Source: JANOYJ01 sp031373225
GTDB taxonomy: Bacteria > Pseudomonadota > Alphaproteobacteria > Rhizobiales > Rhizobiaceae
DNA length: 27,633 nucleotides
NCBI GenBank assembly: GCA_031373225.1
Contig: JANMMM010000032.1
Span: forward strand, 1 to 27,633
Direction: 5' to 3'
The notes under the pieces are model-generated. The model saw nothing but the letters and a program-made list of their open reading frames with translations, did no database searches and was not told the DNA's origin. Of the stretch, positions 6,213 through 14,449 are shown piece by piece; the stretch's first letter is position 1, and every line of letters begins with the position of its first letter. The position numbers and the translations under genes were made by a program.

Positions 6213-7157
6213 ATGAAGCGCATACTCTTGGCACTCGCTGCCACAACAATGATGGCCTCTTCGGCCTATGCCGCCGACAAAATCGGCGTCTCGATGGCGC
6301 TGTTTGACGACAACTTCCTGACGGTTCTGCGCAACGGTATTGAAGCCCAGTCGAAGGACATGGGCGTTGAAGTGCAGATCGAAGACGCGCAGAACGACGT
6401 TGCAAAGCAGCTTGACCAGATCAAGAACTTCGCGGCTTCCGGCGTTTCGGCGATCATCGTCAACCCGGTTGACACATCGGCGACGCAGGCCATGTCCGAC
6501 GCCGCAGCCGCCGCCAAAATCCCGCTGGTCTACGTCAACCGCCAGCCGGTCAACGTTGACACAATGCCGGACAACCAGGCGTTTGTCGCATCGAACGAAG
6601 CCGATTCCGGCACGCTCGAGACCAAGGAAGTCTGCCGCCTTCTCAAGGAAGCCGGCAAGGCGGAAGCCAATGTCTATGTCATGATGGGCGAACTGTCGAA
6701 CCAGGCGGCCGTCATGCGCACCAAGGACATTCATGACGTCATCGGCGGCCCGGACTGCGGCGTCAAGATCAACATCATTGACGAGCAGACCGCCAACTGG
6801 TCGCGCGACCAGGCGCAGAGCATGATGACCAACTGGATGTCGGCCGGCAAGCCGTTCGACGCCGTGATCGCCAACAATGACGAAATGGCCATCGGCGCAA
6901 TCCAGGCGATGAAAGCGGCGAACGTTGACATGAAGTCGGTGATCGTGGGCGGCGTCGACGCGACGCAGGACGCTCTGGCCGCCATGCAGGCTGGCGATCT
7001 GGACGCGACCGTGTTCCAGGACGCCGCCGGCCAGGGCAAGGGTTCGCTTGAAGCCGCGATCAAGCTGGCCAAGGGCGAGGCTGTTGAGCAGAAGGTCTAC
7101 ATCCCCTTCCAGTTGGTCACGCCTGCCAACATCGGCGACTTCCTGAAGAAGAACTGA
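6213..7157 (+). CDS. mocB: CUT2-family periplasmic sugar-binding protein, inositol/rhizopine type (MocB-like)
   Basis: This 314-residue secreted substrate-binding protein has a signal peptide (MKRILLALAATTMMASSAYA, cleavage after A20) followed by the two-lobed RbsB-type fold. KIGVSMALFDDNFLTVLRNG and the hinge-side motifs NPVDTSAT, ANNDEMAIGAI and GGVDATQDAL are characteristic of inositol- and rhizopine-binding members such as MocB and IbpA. The ATG at 6213 follows GGAGG by 5 nt. It is the first gene of an importer unit with the permease (7296) and ATPase (8374). A stable hairpin pair follows the gene and probably raises its transcript level over that of the membrane components. The ligand (myo-inositol, methyl-inositol or inosamine) is inferred; the symbol is tentative. 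Confidence 0.85.
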   Translation: MKRILLALAATTMMASSAYAADKIGVSMALFDDNFLTVLRNGIEAQSKDMGVEVQIEDAQNDVAKQLDQIKNFAASGVSAIIVNPVDTSATQAMSDAAAAAKIPLVYVNRQPVNVDTMPDNQAFVASNEADSGTLETKEVCRLLKEAGKAEANVYVMMGELSNQAAVMRTKDIHDVIGGPDCGVKINIIDEQTANWSRDQAQSMMTNWMSAGKPFDAVIANNDEMAIGAIQAMKAANVDMKSVIVGGVDATQDALAAMQAGDLDATVFQDAAGQGKGSLEAAIKLAKGEAVEQKVYIPFQLVTPANIGDFLKKN

Positions 7158-7178
7158 TCTTCTCTCACGAAATATAAA

Positions 7179-7209
7179 ACAGGAGCGGCGCCAAAAGCGC
7201 CGCTCCTGT
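7179..7209 (+). terminator. Strong hairpin after binding-protein gene
   Basis: ACAGGAGCGGCGC (7179-7191) pairs perfectly with GCGCCGCTCCTGT (7197-7209) around CAAAA. No U-tract follows, so it is more likely a 3'-end stabilising or attenuating structure between the binding-protein and permease genes than a full terminator. Confidence 0.75.
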
Positions 7210-7215
7210 CACTTG

Positions 7216-7238
7216 ACAGGCCACGGATCGTGGCCTGT
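7216..7238 (+). repeat. Second intergenic hairpin
   Basis: ACAGGCCACG (7216-7225) pairs perfectly with CGTGGCCTGT (7229-7238) around GAT, 7 bp after the first hairpin. A TTGACA overlaps its left edge. The tandem arrangement suggests mRNA processing or attenuation within the importer operon. Confidence 0.65.
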
Positions 7239-7295
7239 TGTGTATGCGGCTGCTTTTCAGGCGGCGCGCGCGTCTAAATTGGCTGGGAGACGGAA

Positions 7296-8369
7296 ATGGC
7301 GAAAGCTGAAACTGGCATTGGCGGTCTCAAATACGACGCGTCGAAGCGGGCCCTGCCGCCTGAGCTGAATGTGTTCTTTGCGCTGCTGCTCATTGTTGCG
7401 GCATTTGAAATTCTCGGCCGCCTTTTTATCGGCGACAGTTTCCTGTTCAACACTCGCGAAGGCATTGACACGCTGTTCAACGAGCAGCGGCTGCAGATCA
7501 TCATTCTGCAGGTCTCCATCGTCGGCATTATCGCTATCGGCGTGACGCAGGTCATCATTTCCGGCGGGATCGACCTTTCTTCGGGTTCGATTGTCGGCGC
7601 GACGGCGATGATCGCCATGTCGTTCGCGCAGGTCGCCATGGTCAACGGTAATCCCAATCCGAAGGCGATTTTCCCAGACCTCGGCTGGCTGGACCTGCCG
7701 GTCATCATTCCCATCATTGTCGGCATCGCCTGCGGCATGGCCGCCGGCTTCGTCAATGGCGCGCTGATCGCCTACACGCGCATTCCGCCGTTTATCGCCA
7801 CGCTCGGCATGATGGTCTCGGCGCGCGGCCTGTCGAAATGGTGGTCAAAAGGCAATCCGATCTCATTCCCGACCGACAGTTTCGCCGCCATCGGCAAGGG
7901 CATGCTGCCGGTGCTGATTTTCATCGCGCTCGCGATCCTGTTTCAGCTGATCCTGACCTACACAAAATACGGCAAGCACTGCTATGCCATCGGCTCGAAC
8001 GAAGAGGCGGCGCGCACGGTCGGCATCAAGGTCGAGAACCACAAAATCCTCGTCTACATGATCGCCGGCGTTCTGGCTTCCATCGCGGCTATCGTGCTTT
8101 CGTCGAAGAACCTGACGGCGCAGGCCGGCATGGGCGTCATGTATGAGCTCGACGCCATCGCCATGACGGTCATCGGCGGAACGTCTTTATCCGGCGGGCG
8201 CGGCTCCATTGTCGGCACGGTGCTCGGCGCGCTGATTTTTGGCGTCATTATTTCCGGCTTCACCTTCATGAGGCTCGACGCCTATTATCAGGAAATGGTC
8301 AAAGGCGTCATCATTGTCGGCGCTGTGGTTCTCGATCAATGGCGGCAGCGCCGCGGCTCAAAGGGCTAA
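7296..8369 (+). CDS. CUT2-family ABC sugar transporter permease
   Basis: This 357-residue inner-membrane protein has about nine to ten hydrophobic helices and is the translocation channel of the importer. Typical CUT2 permease signatures are present: GVTQVIISGGIDLSSGSIVG near residues 84-103, the central YAIGSNEEAARTVGI loop that contacts the ATPase, and GGTSLSGGRGS near 295. The ATG follows GGGAG by 8 nt. It lies 138 bp after the binding-protein gene, across two hairpins, and 4 bp before the ATPase gene. Its length is normal for RbsC/FrcC relatives. Family is certain; the substrate follows from the partner binding protein. Confidence 0.92.
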   Translation: MAKAETGIGGLKYDASKRALPPELNVFFALLLIVAAFEILGRLFIGDSFLFNTREGIDTLFNEQRLQIIILQVSIVGIIAIGVTQVIISGGIDLSSGSIVGATAMIAMSFAQVAMVNGNPNPKAIFPDLGWLDLPVIIPIIVGIACGMAAGFVNGALIAYTRIPPFIATLGMMVSARGLSKWWSKGNPISFPTDSFAAIGKGMLPVLIFIALAILFQLILTYTKYGKHCYAIGSNEEAARTVGIKVENHKILVYMIAGVLASIAAIVLSSKNLTAQAGMGVMYELDAIAMTVIGGTSLSGGRGSIVGTVLGALIFGVIISGFTFMRLDAYYQEMVKGVIIVGAVVLDQWRQRRGSKG

Positions 8370-8373
8370 GCAC

Positions 8374-9144
8374 ATGTCAGATATTGTTCTCAAAACCCAA
8401 GGCCTGACCAAACATTACGGCGGCGTGCATGCGCTGGAAGGCGCAAATTTCGAGCTGCGCCAGGGCGAGCATGTCGCCATCATGGGCGACAATGGCGCGG
8501 GAAAATCCACCTTTGTGCGCCAGATCACCGGCGTCGAACAGCCGACCGGCGGCAAGATCATCTTTGACGGCAAGGAAGTGTCGTTCAGGGGTCCGCTCGA
8601 CGCGCGCGAGGTCGGCATCGAGGCCGTGTTCCAGACGCTGGCGCTGGCCGATGACCTTGACGTTCCGTCGAACCTGTTTCTTGGCCGGGAAATGATCAAG
8701 TTCAATCTCGGGCCGTTTTCGATCCTTGACTACAAGGCGATGCGCGAGGCCACACGCAAGGCGCTGGAGCGGACGGCGGTGAAAATCCCCAGCCTGTCGA
8801 ACACGATCCGCAACATGTCCGGCGGCCAGCGCCAGTGCGTCGCCATCGCCCGCACCGCGACCTTCGCCTCCAAGCTCATCATCATGGACGAGCCGACGGC
8901 GGCGCTCGGCGTGCAGGAGACGGCGCAGGTCGAGAACATTGTGCGCACGCTCAAACAGAACGGCGAGCCGCTCATTCTCATCAGCCACAATATGCGGCAG
9001 GTGTTTGATCTCGTCGACCGGATTGTTGTGTTCCGCCGCGGCCGGATTGTCGCCAATTTGAACAAGGCGGACACAAGCGGCACGGATGTTGTTTCCTATA
9101 TCACCGGGGCGAAGACGGCCCCGGAATATGCGGATGCGGCTTGA
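8374..9144 (+). CDS. ABC sugar transporter ATP-binding protein, single domain
   Basis: This 256-residue cytoplasmic ATPase has Walker A GDNGAGKST (about 36-44), the signature MSGGQRQCVAIAR, Walker B LIIMDEPTAALG and the switch His in LISHN. It has only one nucleotide-binding domain, like FrcA of the rhizobial fructose importer. Ribose and inositol IatA-type ATPases have two, so the active form is expected to be a homodimer. The ATG at 8374 is 4 nt after the permease stop; an upstream in-frame start overlaps the permease and lacks conservation. It is the last gene of the importer unit. Confidence 0.92.
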   Translation: MSDIVLKTQGLTKHYGGVHALEGANFELRQGEHVAIMGDNGAGKSTFVRQITGVEQPTGGKIIFDGKEVSFRGPLDAREVGIEAVFQTLALADDLDVPSNLFLGREMIKFNLGPFSILDYKAMREATRKALERTAVKIPSLSNTIRNMSGGQRQCVAIARTATFASKLIIMDEPTAALGVQETAQVENIVRTLKQNGEPLILISHNMRQVFDLVDRIVVFRRGRIVANLNKADTSGTDVVSYITGAKTAPEYADAA

Positions 9145-9192
9145 GGCCTGCCCGAAGCTTGTGTTAGCCTTGCGCGAGTGGGGCAAGACGCA

Positions 9193-9570
9193 ATGTTCGA
9201 TCACGTAGAATTTCCAGTCGGCGCAATCGGTGCGAGCCGAAAGTTCTTCGCTTCTGTGCTGAGTGAGCTGGGCATCGAAGAGTTTTTCTTTGACCGCAAT
9301 GCGGGTTCGGCGGGTTTCGGCGCGGGCGACGTAACCGGCCTCTTGATATTCGAAGGGGACTTTGGGCCTCGCCGGCTGCATGTCTGCTTCTCGGCGTCAT
9401 CGCTCGATCAGGTTGCCGCCGCTTACGCCGCAGGACTCAATGCAGGCGGGCGGGACAATGGCAGACCCGGCTACCGGAAGGACTACTCGCCGGGCTATTA
9501 TGCGGCGTATCTGTTTGATCCGGACGGCAACAATATCGAGTTTCTCTACCGTGGCCCCAATGCGGCTTGA
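9193..9570 (+). CDS. VOC (glyoxalase/bleomycin resistance) family protein
   Basis: This 125-residue small vicinal-oxygen-chelate fold protein starts with FDHVEFPVGAIGASRKFF and ends with YAAYLFDPDGNNIEFLYRGP, the classic terminal strands of the fold. Potential metal ligands are H4 in the first strand and the Glu of NNIEF. I chose the ATG at 9193 because homologues begin MFDHVEF; a GTG at 9178 is in frame but adds an unconserved pentapeptide. It lies 48 bp after the ATPase gene and could be co-transcribed with it, though no link to the transporter is apparent. The substrate is unknown. Confidence 0.85.
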   Translation: MFDHVEFPVGAIGASRKFFASVLSELGIEEFFFDRNAGSAGFGAGDVTGLLIFEGDFGPRRLHVCFSASSLDQVAAAYAAGLNAGGRDNGRPGYRKDYSPGYYAAYLFDPDGNNIEFLYRGPNAA

Positions 9571-9579
9571 GGTCGAGAG

Positions 9580-10572
9580 ATGATTGTTGGCACATACTTC
9601 GATGGTGATAACGACAAAGCGGTAGCGTGGAGGCAACACGACGTATACCACCAAGCGCTCGGTATCATGATTGAGTCCTGTAATCGAATCGCGCGCTTTT
9701 CAAGGTCACTGTTGGATTTGAATGGCCCTGTGGAGTGGGGCACCATAACGAGTTGCGACCATCGCACACTTCAGGCGGCGCATGACCTCCTTGCCGCCGC
9801 TTGGCGATTCGAGCATGATTTGCGGCAATCAAGACTTCTGCTCGAGCCAAAGCCGGGACCAGCCGAGGCAGGCACTCCAGAGAATAAGTGGTTGTCGTGG
9901 CTACGTGACGAAATCGATGGATGGAGGTGGCGGCCTGAACTTGTCCGAAATGTGCAGCTGATCTTGGCCAACCAAAACCAGCCAGTTGGATACAAAGCGG
10001 AGGCCCAACTTTGTTTGAGTATTTTGGACCGCTTCTCGAACATTTCTTGGTCGCCGAGTTTGCGCGCGGCATGCGAGACTGACCTCGATTCCGAACGCCC
10101 AGATGGAGATGCTGAAATGGTAAACCATGGACACGTGGCCCGGTCGAACTTCGCAGCGACATGGGATAGGTCTTCGGTAATCGTTGTCGCCGGTAAAGCA
10201 TTTTTGTATTTCGTCTACTATAAGGCGTTGAGCATGATGCTATTCCCGAAGACATTGACGGTCTTGGCGGCGGCGCTGATCGCCATTGCTGTGTCAGGCA
10301 TCGACTATTTGGTCTACCAGAACGAAGTGCGACAACGCTTGTCGCCGGCGTGGGTGCTTGTGGTGGTGATCGTGGGCACTTATTTTGCTTCGCTTGTTAT
10401 CGCCTATGGCTTCTCGGAAACGTTCTGGCAGAGGTCCTTTGGGGTAAGTGGAGGCGGGTGGTGGAGATCCTACAAGGGATTTTTCGAGCAGAATTTTGTA
10501 CGGTTTGCTCTTACGGTCCTGCCTCCATCTATAATCGTTTTCGGCGGTATTATGTGGGCGAACCGCCGTTGA
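9580..10572 (+). CDS. Hypothetical membrane protein
   Basis: This is a 330-residue protein of unrecognised family. The first 195 residues look soluble and helical, rich in Trp, Arg and Leu. Four hydrophobic segments follow at about 199-221, 225-246, 256-277 and 305-327, ending in a short basic tail. The ATG at 9580 has GAGG 7 nt upstream and is 9 bp after the VOC stop. Codon use is visibly less GC-biased at third positions than in the sugar-transport genes on either side, which suggests horizontal acquisition. It may belong to the accessory stretch with the toxin-antitoxin pair at 10682-11460. No function can be assigned. Confidence 0.65.
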   Translation: MIVGTYFDGDNDKAVAWRQHDVYHQALGIMIESCNRIARFSRSLLDLNGPVEWGTITSCDHRTLQAAHDLLAAAWRFEHDLRQSRLLLEPKPGPAEAGTPENKWLSWLRDEIDGWRWRPELVRNVQLILANQNQPVGYKAEAQLCLSILDRFSNISWSPSLRAACETDLDSERPDGDAEMVNHGHVARSNFAATWDRSSVIVVAGKAFLYFVYYKALSMMLFPKTLTVLAAALIAIAVSGIDYLVYQNEVRQRLSPAWVLVVVIVGTYFASLVIAYGFSETFWQRSFGVSGGGWWRSYKGFFEQNFVRFALTVLPPSIIVFGGIMWANRR

Positions 10573-10681
10573 TCGGGGACCACAAGGGTCTTTGCTTAAA
10601 CGGCGAAGATATCGGCTGAGTCCTAGCGACACCTGATATGCTAGAATGGGTGCGATGAACACTACGAGACAGGCTGCTCCA

Positions 10682-11182
10682 TTATGCGAGCGCCTTCAGT
10701 GCGACCGCCACAGGAAGAAAGAGGCTACGCGGCCTGCTCTCGAAGACCCTGAAATCAAGATGCCGGTAAAACGCCGCCGCCGCTTCATCCTTCGCATCGA
10801 CTAAGAGGGCGAAGATTGCGGGATCAGATCGCGAAGCGCGCAGCGCTGCGTCAATCACAAGCGCGCTTCCAAGTCCCAAGCCGCGAAAACCTTTGTCAAT
10901 CGCAAGGCGGCCAATCAGCGCGGCTGGCAGCAGCGGGTAGCGTGGCAGACGCTTTTTCTCCAGCTCGGAGAGCTCCGTCAGGGGAAGGCTTGTTGCGGCG
11001 AAAGTATAGAAGCCAGCGACTGCTCCTTCGCCATCCAGCAAGACGAAACAGTTGCTGACCCGGCGTTTGACATCTTGTCCCGCTCGTTCGCGAAAGTAAG
11101 AATCGAGCGGCTCGACACCGCAGGAAAAACTATTGCGGTCATGCTCTGGAGCGAGCATTTGAACTTGGAATCCGGGCCTCAC
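10682..11182 (-). CDS. GNAT-family acetyltransferase toxin (TacT/AtaT-like)
   Basis: This 166-residue GNAT acetyltransferase is of the kind paired with DUF1778 antitoxins. Such toxins acetylate the amino group of aminoacyl-tRNA and block translation. The acetyl-CoA loop RGLGLGSA lies at about 96-103, after the strand LIGRLAID. The C-terminal FYRHLDF carries the Tyr used as general acid in this group. The start is a GTG (11180-11182) that overlaps the antitoxin TGA in a GTGA arrangement, a hallmark of coupled toxin-antitoxin genes. Its length is normal (160-175). Family assignment is strong; the toxic activity is inferred from the pairing. Confidence 0.85.
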   Translation of the reverse strand: MRPGFQVQMLAPEHDRNSFSCGVEPLDSYFRERAGQDVKRRVSNCFVLLDGEGAVAGFYTFAATSLPLTELSELEKKRLPRYPLLPAALIGRLAIDKGFRGLGLGSALVIDAALRASRSDPAIFALLVDAKDEAAAAFYRHLDFRVFESRPRSLFLPVAVALKALA

Positions 11183-11460
11183 CCGTCCGCCTTCAAATGC
11201 CTGCGATAGGCGTCGGCGGCGCGCCGCAGGGCCTCGCCGGGCGGCGGGGGATTGAGGACCGCTTCGGCGAAGGCGCGCTGATCGGCAACCGAGAGGCGGA
11301 TGATCTGCGTCTCCTCAATTGTGCGGTTCGCCGCCTCGCGCGCTGCCGTCACGACAAATTCGCTGACGCTTTGGCCTTGCAGCTCGGCAGCGCGTTTGAC
11401 GATGGTCAGCGTTTCGGGAGCAACGCGCGCTTCGAGACGGGAGGTTCGGACAAGTGACAT
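11179..11460 (-). CDS. DUF1778 ribbon-helix-helix antitoxin (TacA/AtaR-like)
   Basis: This 93-residue antitoxin has an N-terminal ribbon-helix-helix DNA-binding region (SRLEARVAPETLTIVKRAAELQGQSVSEFVVTAA, residues 6-39, stated here by position) and a C-terminal arm (FAEAVLNPPPPGEALRRA) that wraps the GNAT toxin. The LNPPPP motif is typical of DUF1778 antitoxins. The ATG at 11458-11460 is used because homologues begin near MSLVRTSRLEARV; an in-frame ATG at 11490 lies within the operator. It probably represses its own operon through the inverted repeat at 11467-11491 together with the toxin. The gene precedes and overlaps the toxin. Confidence 0.87.
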   Translation of the reverse strand: MSLVRTSRLEARVAPETLTIVKRAAELQGQSVSEFVVTAAREAANRTIEETQIIRLSVADQRAFAEAVLNPPPPGEALRRAADAYRRHLKADG

Positions 11461-11466
11461 GATGCG

Positions 11467-11491
11467 TTTGTACGACAATTTACCGTACAAA
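11467..11491. promoter_or_regulatory. Inverted repeat operator of the DUF1778/GNAT pair
   Basis: TTTGTACG (11467-11474) and CGTACAAA (11484-11491) form perfect 8-bp arms around a 9-bp spacer, ending 6 bp before the antitoxin ATG. Position and symmetry fit autoregulatory binding by a ribbon-helix-helix antitoxin. Confidence 0.7.
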
Positions 11492-11739
11492 TCAAGCAGC
11501 CTCCGCTTGCTTTTGCGGCGCTATTCTCTGGAAAGGGATTGGGCGCGCCGCCCGTCCTTCCCTTTTCTTCACCCCCCGCAATAATCCCATTTGACAGCCG
11601 CCGCCATATCGCCTCAATGTATCTTGCCCTCATGTCCCGGACATTCCGCCGACATTGGCCGGGCGCATCGTGGAGAACGGGCAGGCACGGAGGCGGCTTA
11701 AGACCGCTGGAAGGCGCTGTCCAAACCGGGAGAAACACT

Positions 11740-12807
11740 GTGATTACTCGTCGCCTATTCATCGCCGCGGCAGCTGCGGTCAGCATGCTGACCCTCGGCA
11801 CCGCGTCTTACGCCCAGGACAAGGGCCTTGTCGGCATTGCCATGCCGACCAAATCGTCTATCCGCTGGATTTCGGACGGCGAGAGCATGGTGAAGGAATT
11901 CACCGCGCTTGGCTACACGACTGATCTCCAGTTTGCCGAGGACGACATTCCGAACCAGCTGGCGCAGATCGAAAACATGGTGACCAAGGGCGCGAAAGTG
12001 CTCATCATCGCCGCCATTGACGGCTCGACCCTGTCGGACATTCTCGCCAAGGCGCATGCCGCAGGCGCGAAGGTCATCGCCTATGACCGCCTCATCACCA
12101 AGACCGGCGATGTGGATTATTACACCACATTCGACAATTTCGGCGTCGGCGTTCTGCAGGCGACGTCGCTGGTCGCAGGTCTGAAGGAGCGCTTTCCTTC
12201 GGTGAAGCCTTGGAATGTCGAGCTGTTCGGCGGCTCGCCGGACGACACCAACGCCTTCTATTTCTATGACGGCGCGATGAGCGTCATCCAGCCTTTGATC
12301 GACTCGGGCGAGATTGTCATCGTCTCCGGTCAGATGGGCATGGACAAGGTCGGCACGCTGCGCTGGGACGGCGCGGTGGCGCAGGCCCGCATGGATAACC
12401 TCCTGTCGGCCAACTACACCGACAGGAAGGTCAACGGCGTTCTCGCGCCATACGACGGCCTTTCGCGCGGCATCATCTCCTCGCTCAAGGGCGTCGGCTA
12501 CGCGCCGGGTCCGGAAATGCCGATCGTCACCGGCCAGGACGCGGAAGTGCCGTCCGTCAAGGGCATGATGGCCGACGAGCAATATTCGACCGTGTTCAAG
12601 GACACGCGCGAGCTCGCCAAAGTCACCGCCAAGATGGTTGACGCCGTCATGTCGGGCAAAGAGCCTGAGATCAACGACACCAAGACCTACAATAACGAGG
12701 TCAAGGTCGTGCCGTCTTATCTGCTGACGCCATTCTCCGTCGGCAAGGGCGACATCGAAAAGATGCTGGTCGGCTCCGGCTACATCAAGGCGGAAGACCT
12801 GAAATAA
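11740..12807 (+). CDS. chvE: Periplasmic multiple-sugar-binding protein ChvE
   Basis: This 355-residue secreted binding protein has a signal peptide (MITRRLFIAAAAAVSMLTLG, cleavage near SYA-QD) and an RbsB/XylF-type two-lobe domain. GIAMPTKSSIRWISDGESM, AYDRLITKTGDVDYYTTFDN and NGVLAPYDGLSRGI mark it as the ChvE group, which binds aldoses such as galactose, glucose, arabinose and xylose. In Agrobacterium it also signals sugar to VirA. The start is a GTG at 11740 with GGGAG 7 nt upstream; longer in-frame starts give unnatural N-termini. It heads chvE-gguA-gguB-gguC; a hairpin with a U-run after it probably sets its excess over the membrane genes. No vir genes are visible, so a transport or chemotaxis role is assumed. 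Confidence 0.93.
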   Translation: MITRRLFIAAAAAVSMLTLGTASYAQDKGLVGIAMPTKSSIRWISDGESMVKEFTALGYTTDLQFAEDDIPNQLAQIENMVTKGAKVLIIAAIDGSTLSDILAKAHAAGAKVIAYDRLITKTGDVDYYTTFDNFGVGVLQATSLVAGLKERFPSVKPWNVELFGGSPDDTNAFYFYDGAMSVIQPLIDSGEIVIVSGQMGMDKVGTLRWDGAVAQARMDNLLSANYTDRKVNGVLAPYDGLSRGIISSLKGVGYAPGPEMPIVTGQDAEVPSVKGMMADEQYSTVFKDTRELAKVTAKMVDAVMSGKEPEINDTKTYNNEVKVVPSYLLTPFSVGKGDIEKMLVGSGYIKAEDLK

Positions 12808-12817
12808 TGGGCAATCG

Positions 12818-12860
12818 GCGCGGGCCCTCGCAATGTGAGTTGCCGGGCCCGCGCTTTTTT
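12818..12860 (+). terminator. Rho-independent terminator/attenuator between chvE and gguA
   Basis: GCGCGGGCCC (12818-12827) pairs with GGGCCCGCGC (12845-12854), with a possible inner GCAA/TTGC stem, followed by six T residues (12855-12860). It begins 10 bp after the chvE stop. Because gguA follows in the same direction, it is probably a partial terminator. Confidence 0.85.
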
Positions 12861-12907
12861 GTGTAGCCTGAGCCGGGCAGGGAGGACGGGGGCAGCCTCG
12901 TGATGAC

Positions 12908-14449
12908 ATGACACAGCCAATCCTTGAGATGCGCGGCATCACCAAGACCTTTCCGGGCGTCAAAGCCCTGTCCGACGTCAATCTCGCCGTAATGCCCGCT
13001 GAAATCCATGCGGTGGTCGGCGAAAACGGCGCGGGAAAATCCACCTTGATGAAGGTGCTTTCCGGCGTCTATCCCGCCGGCAGCTACGACGGCGCGATAC
13101 ACTTTGAAGGCAAGGAACGGCAGTTCAAGACCATCGCCGACAGTGAGAACACCGGCATCATCATCATCCATCAGGAGCTGGCGCTGGTGCCGCTTCTGTC
13201 CATCGCCGAGAATATTTTTCTTGGGCATGAAGTGGCGGCGCGGGGCGTCATCGACTGGTTCGAATCGTTCAAGCGCACAAGGGCGCTGCTGGACAAGGTC
13301 GGGCTGAAAGAGCATCCCAACACGCTCATCACCAATATAGGCACCGGCAAGCAGCAGCTGGTGGAGATCGCCAAGGCGCTGAACAAAAGCGTCAAGCTGC
13401 TGATCCTGGACGAGCCGACATCGAGTCTCAACGAGACCGATTCCAACGCCCTGCTTGAGCTGTTGAAAGGCTTCAGGGCGCAGGGCATTTCCTCCATCCT
13501 CATCACCCACAAACTCAACGAAGTGTTGAAAGTCGCCGACCGCATCACGGTTATCCGCGACGGCCGGACGGTGGACACGCTCGACACGCACGCCGGACAT
13601 GTCAGCGAGGACCGCATCATCAAGGCGATGGTGGGCCGCGAGCTGACCGACCGCTATCCGCCGCGCGACGCAAAGATCGGCGAGCCGATTTTCGAGGTGA
13701 ATAACTGGAGCGTCTACCACCCGCTGCACGCCGACCGGCGGATGATCAAAAACGTCTCGATGCATGCGCGCAAGGGCGAGGTTGTCGGAATTGCCGGGCT
13801 GATGGGCGCGGGGCGCACCGAGTTTGCCATGTCCGTCTTTGGCCACGCCTATGGGAAGAAAATATCCGGCGAAGTTAAAGTGCATGGCAAGCCGGTGGAC
13901 ATATCCACTATATCGAAAGCCATGCACGCGGGCCTCGCCTATGTGACCGAAGACCGCAAAACCTTCGGCCTCGTCCTCATCGACCATATCAAGCACAATA
14001 TCACGCTGGCCAATCTGGAAGACGTCTCCAAGGCGAGCGTCATCGACGAGCCGAAGGAACTGTCCGTCGCCAACAAATACCGCAAGGATCTCGGCATCCG
14101 CTGCTCGTCGGTGTTTCAGACCACGGTCAATCTGTCCGGCGGCAACCAGCAGAAGGTCGTGCTGTCGAAATGGCTGTTCTCCGGCCCCGACGTTTTGATC
14201 CTCGATGAGCCGACGCGCGGCATCGACGTTGGCGCGAAATATGAAATCTACGGCATCATCAACCAGCTCGCAGAAGCGGGAAAAGCCGTTATTGTGATCT
14301 CGTCCGAAATGCCGGAACTGCTCGGCATCACCGACCGCATCTATGTGATGAACGAAGGACGGTTCGTCGCAGAAATGCCTGCGAAAGAGGCCAGCCAGGA
14401 AAAAATCATGCGGGCAATCATGAAATCATGGGGCACACAAAATGACTGA
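12908..14449 (+). CDS. gguA: Sugar ABC transporter ATP-binding protein GguA
   Basis: This 513-residue tandem ABC ATPase of the CUT2 class (MglA/XylG type) powers uptake of the sugars bound by ChvE. The N-terminal domain has Walker A GENGAGKST (about 38-46) and Walker B LLILDEPTSSLNE. In the C-terminal domain the Walker A position reads GLMGAGRTE, with Arg for the catalytic Lys, the usual degenerate second site of this class; its signature LSGGNQQKV and Walker B LILDEPTRGIDVG are intact. The ATG at 12908 begins MTQPILEMRGITK, a normal start. The stop overlaps the gguB start by 8 bp, indicating coupling. Confidence 0.95.
   Translation: MTQPILEMRGITKTFPGVKALSDVNLAVMPAEIHAVVGENGAGKSTLMKVLSGVYPAGSYDGAIHFEGKERQFKTIADSENTGIIIIHQELALVPLLSIAENIFLGHEVAARGVIDWFESFKRTRALLDKVGLKEHPNTLITNIGTGKQQLVEIAKALNKSVKLLILDEPTSSLNETDSNALLELLKGFRAQGISSILITHKLNEVLKVADRITVIRDGRTVDTLDTHAGHVSEDRIIKAMVGRELTDRYPPRDAKIGEPIFEVNNWSVYHPLHADRRMIKNVSMHARKGEVVGIAGLMGAGRTEFAMSVFGHAYGKKISGEVKVHGKPVDISTISKAMHAGLAYVTEDRKTFGLVLIDHIKHNITLANLEDVSKASVIDEPKELSVANKYRKDLGIRCSSVFQTTVNLSGGNQQKVVLSKWLFSGPDVLILDEPTRGIDVGAKYEIYGIINQLAEAGKAVIVISSEMPELLGITDRIYVMNEGRFVAEMPAKEASQEKIMRAIMKSWGTQND

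Noticed and set aside
6213..9144. Importer as a fructose (FrcBCA) system
   Set aside because: The single-domain ATPase fits FrcA, but the binding protein's motifs (MALFDDNFLTVLRNG, ANNDEMAIGAI) and the mocDEF/mocC context fit the inositol/rhizopine group better.
11591..11620. TTGACA as -35 box of a chvE promoter
   Set aside because: No acceptable -10 hexamer follows at 16-18 bp, so it is not listed as a promoter.
11755..13044. 429-codon minus-strand open frame opposite chvE
   Set aside because: It is an antisense shadow; the plus strand has a signal peptide and a full ChvE sequence.
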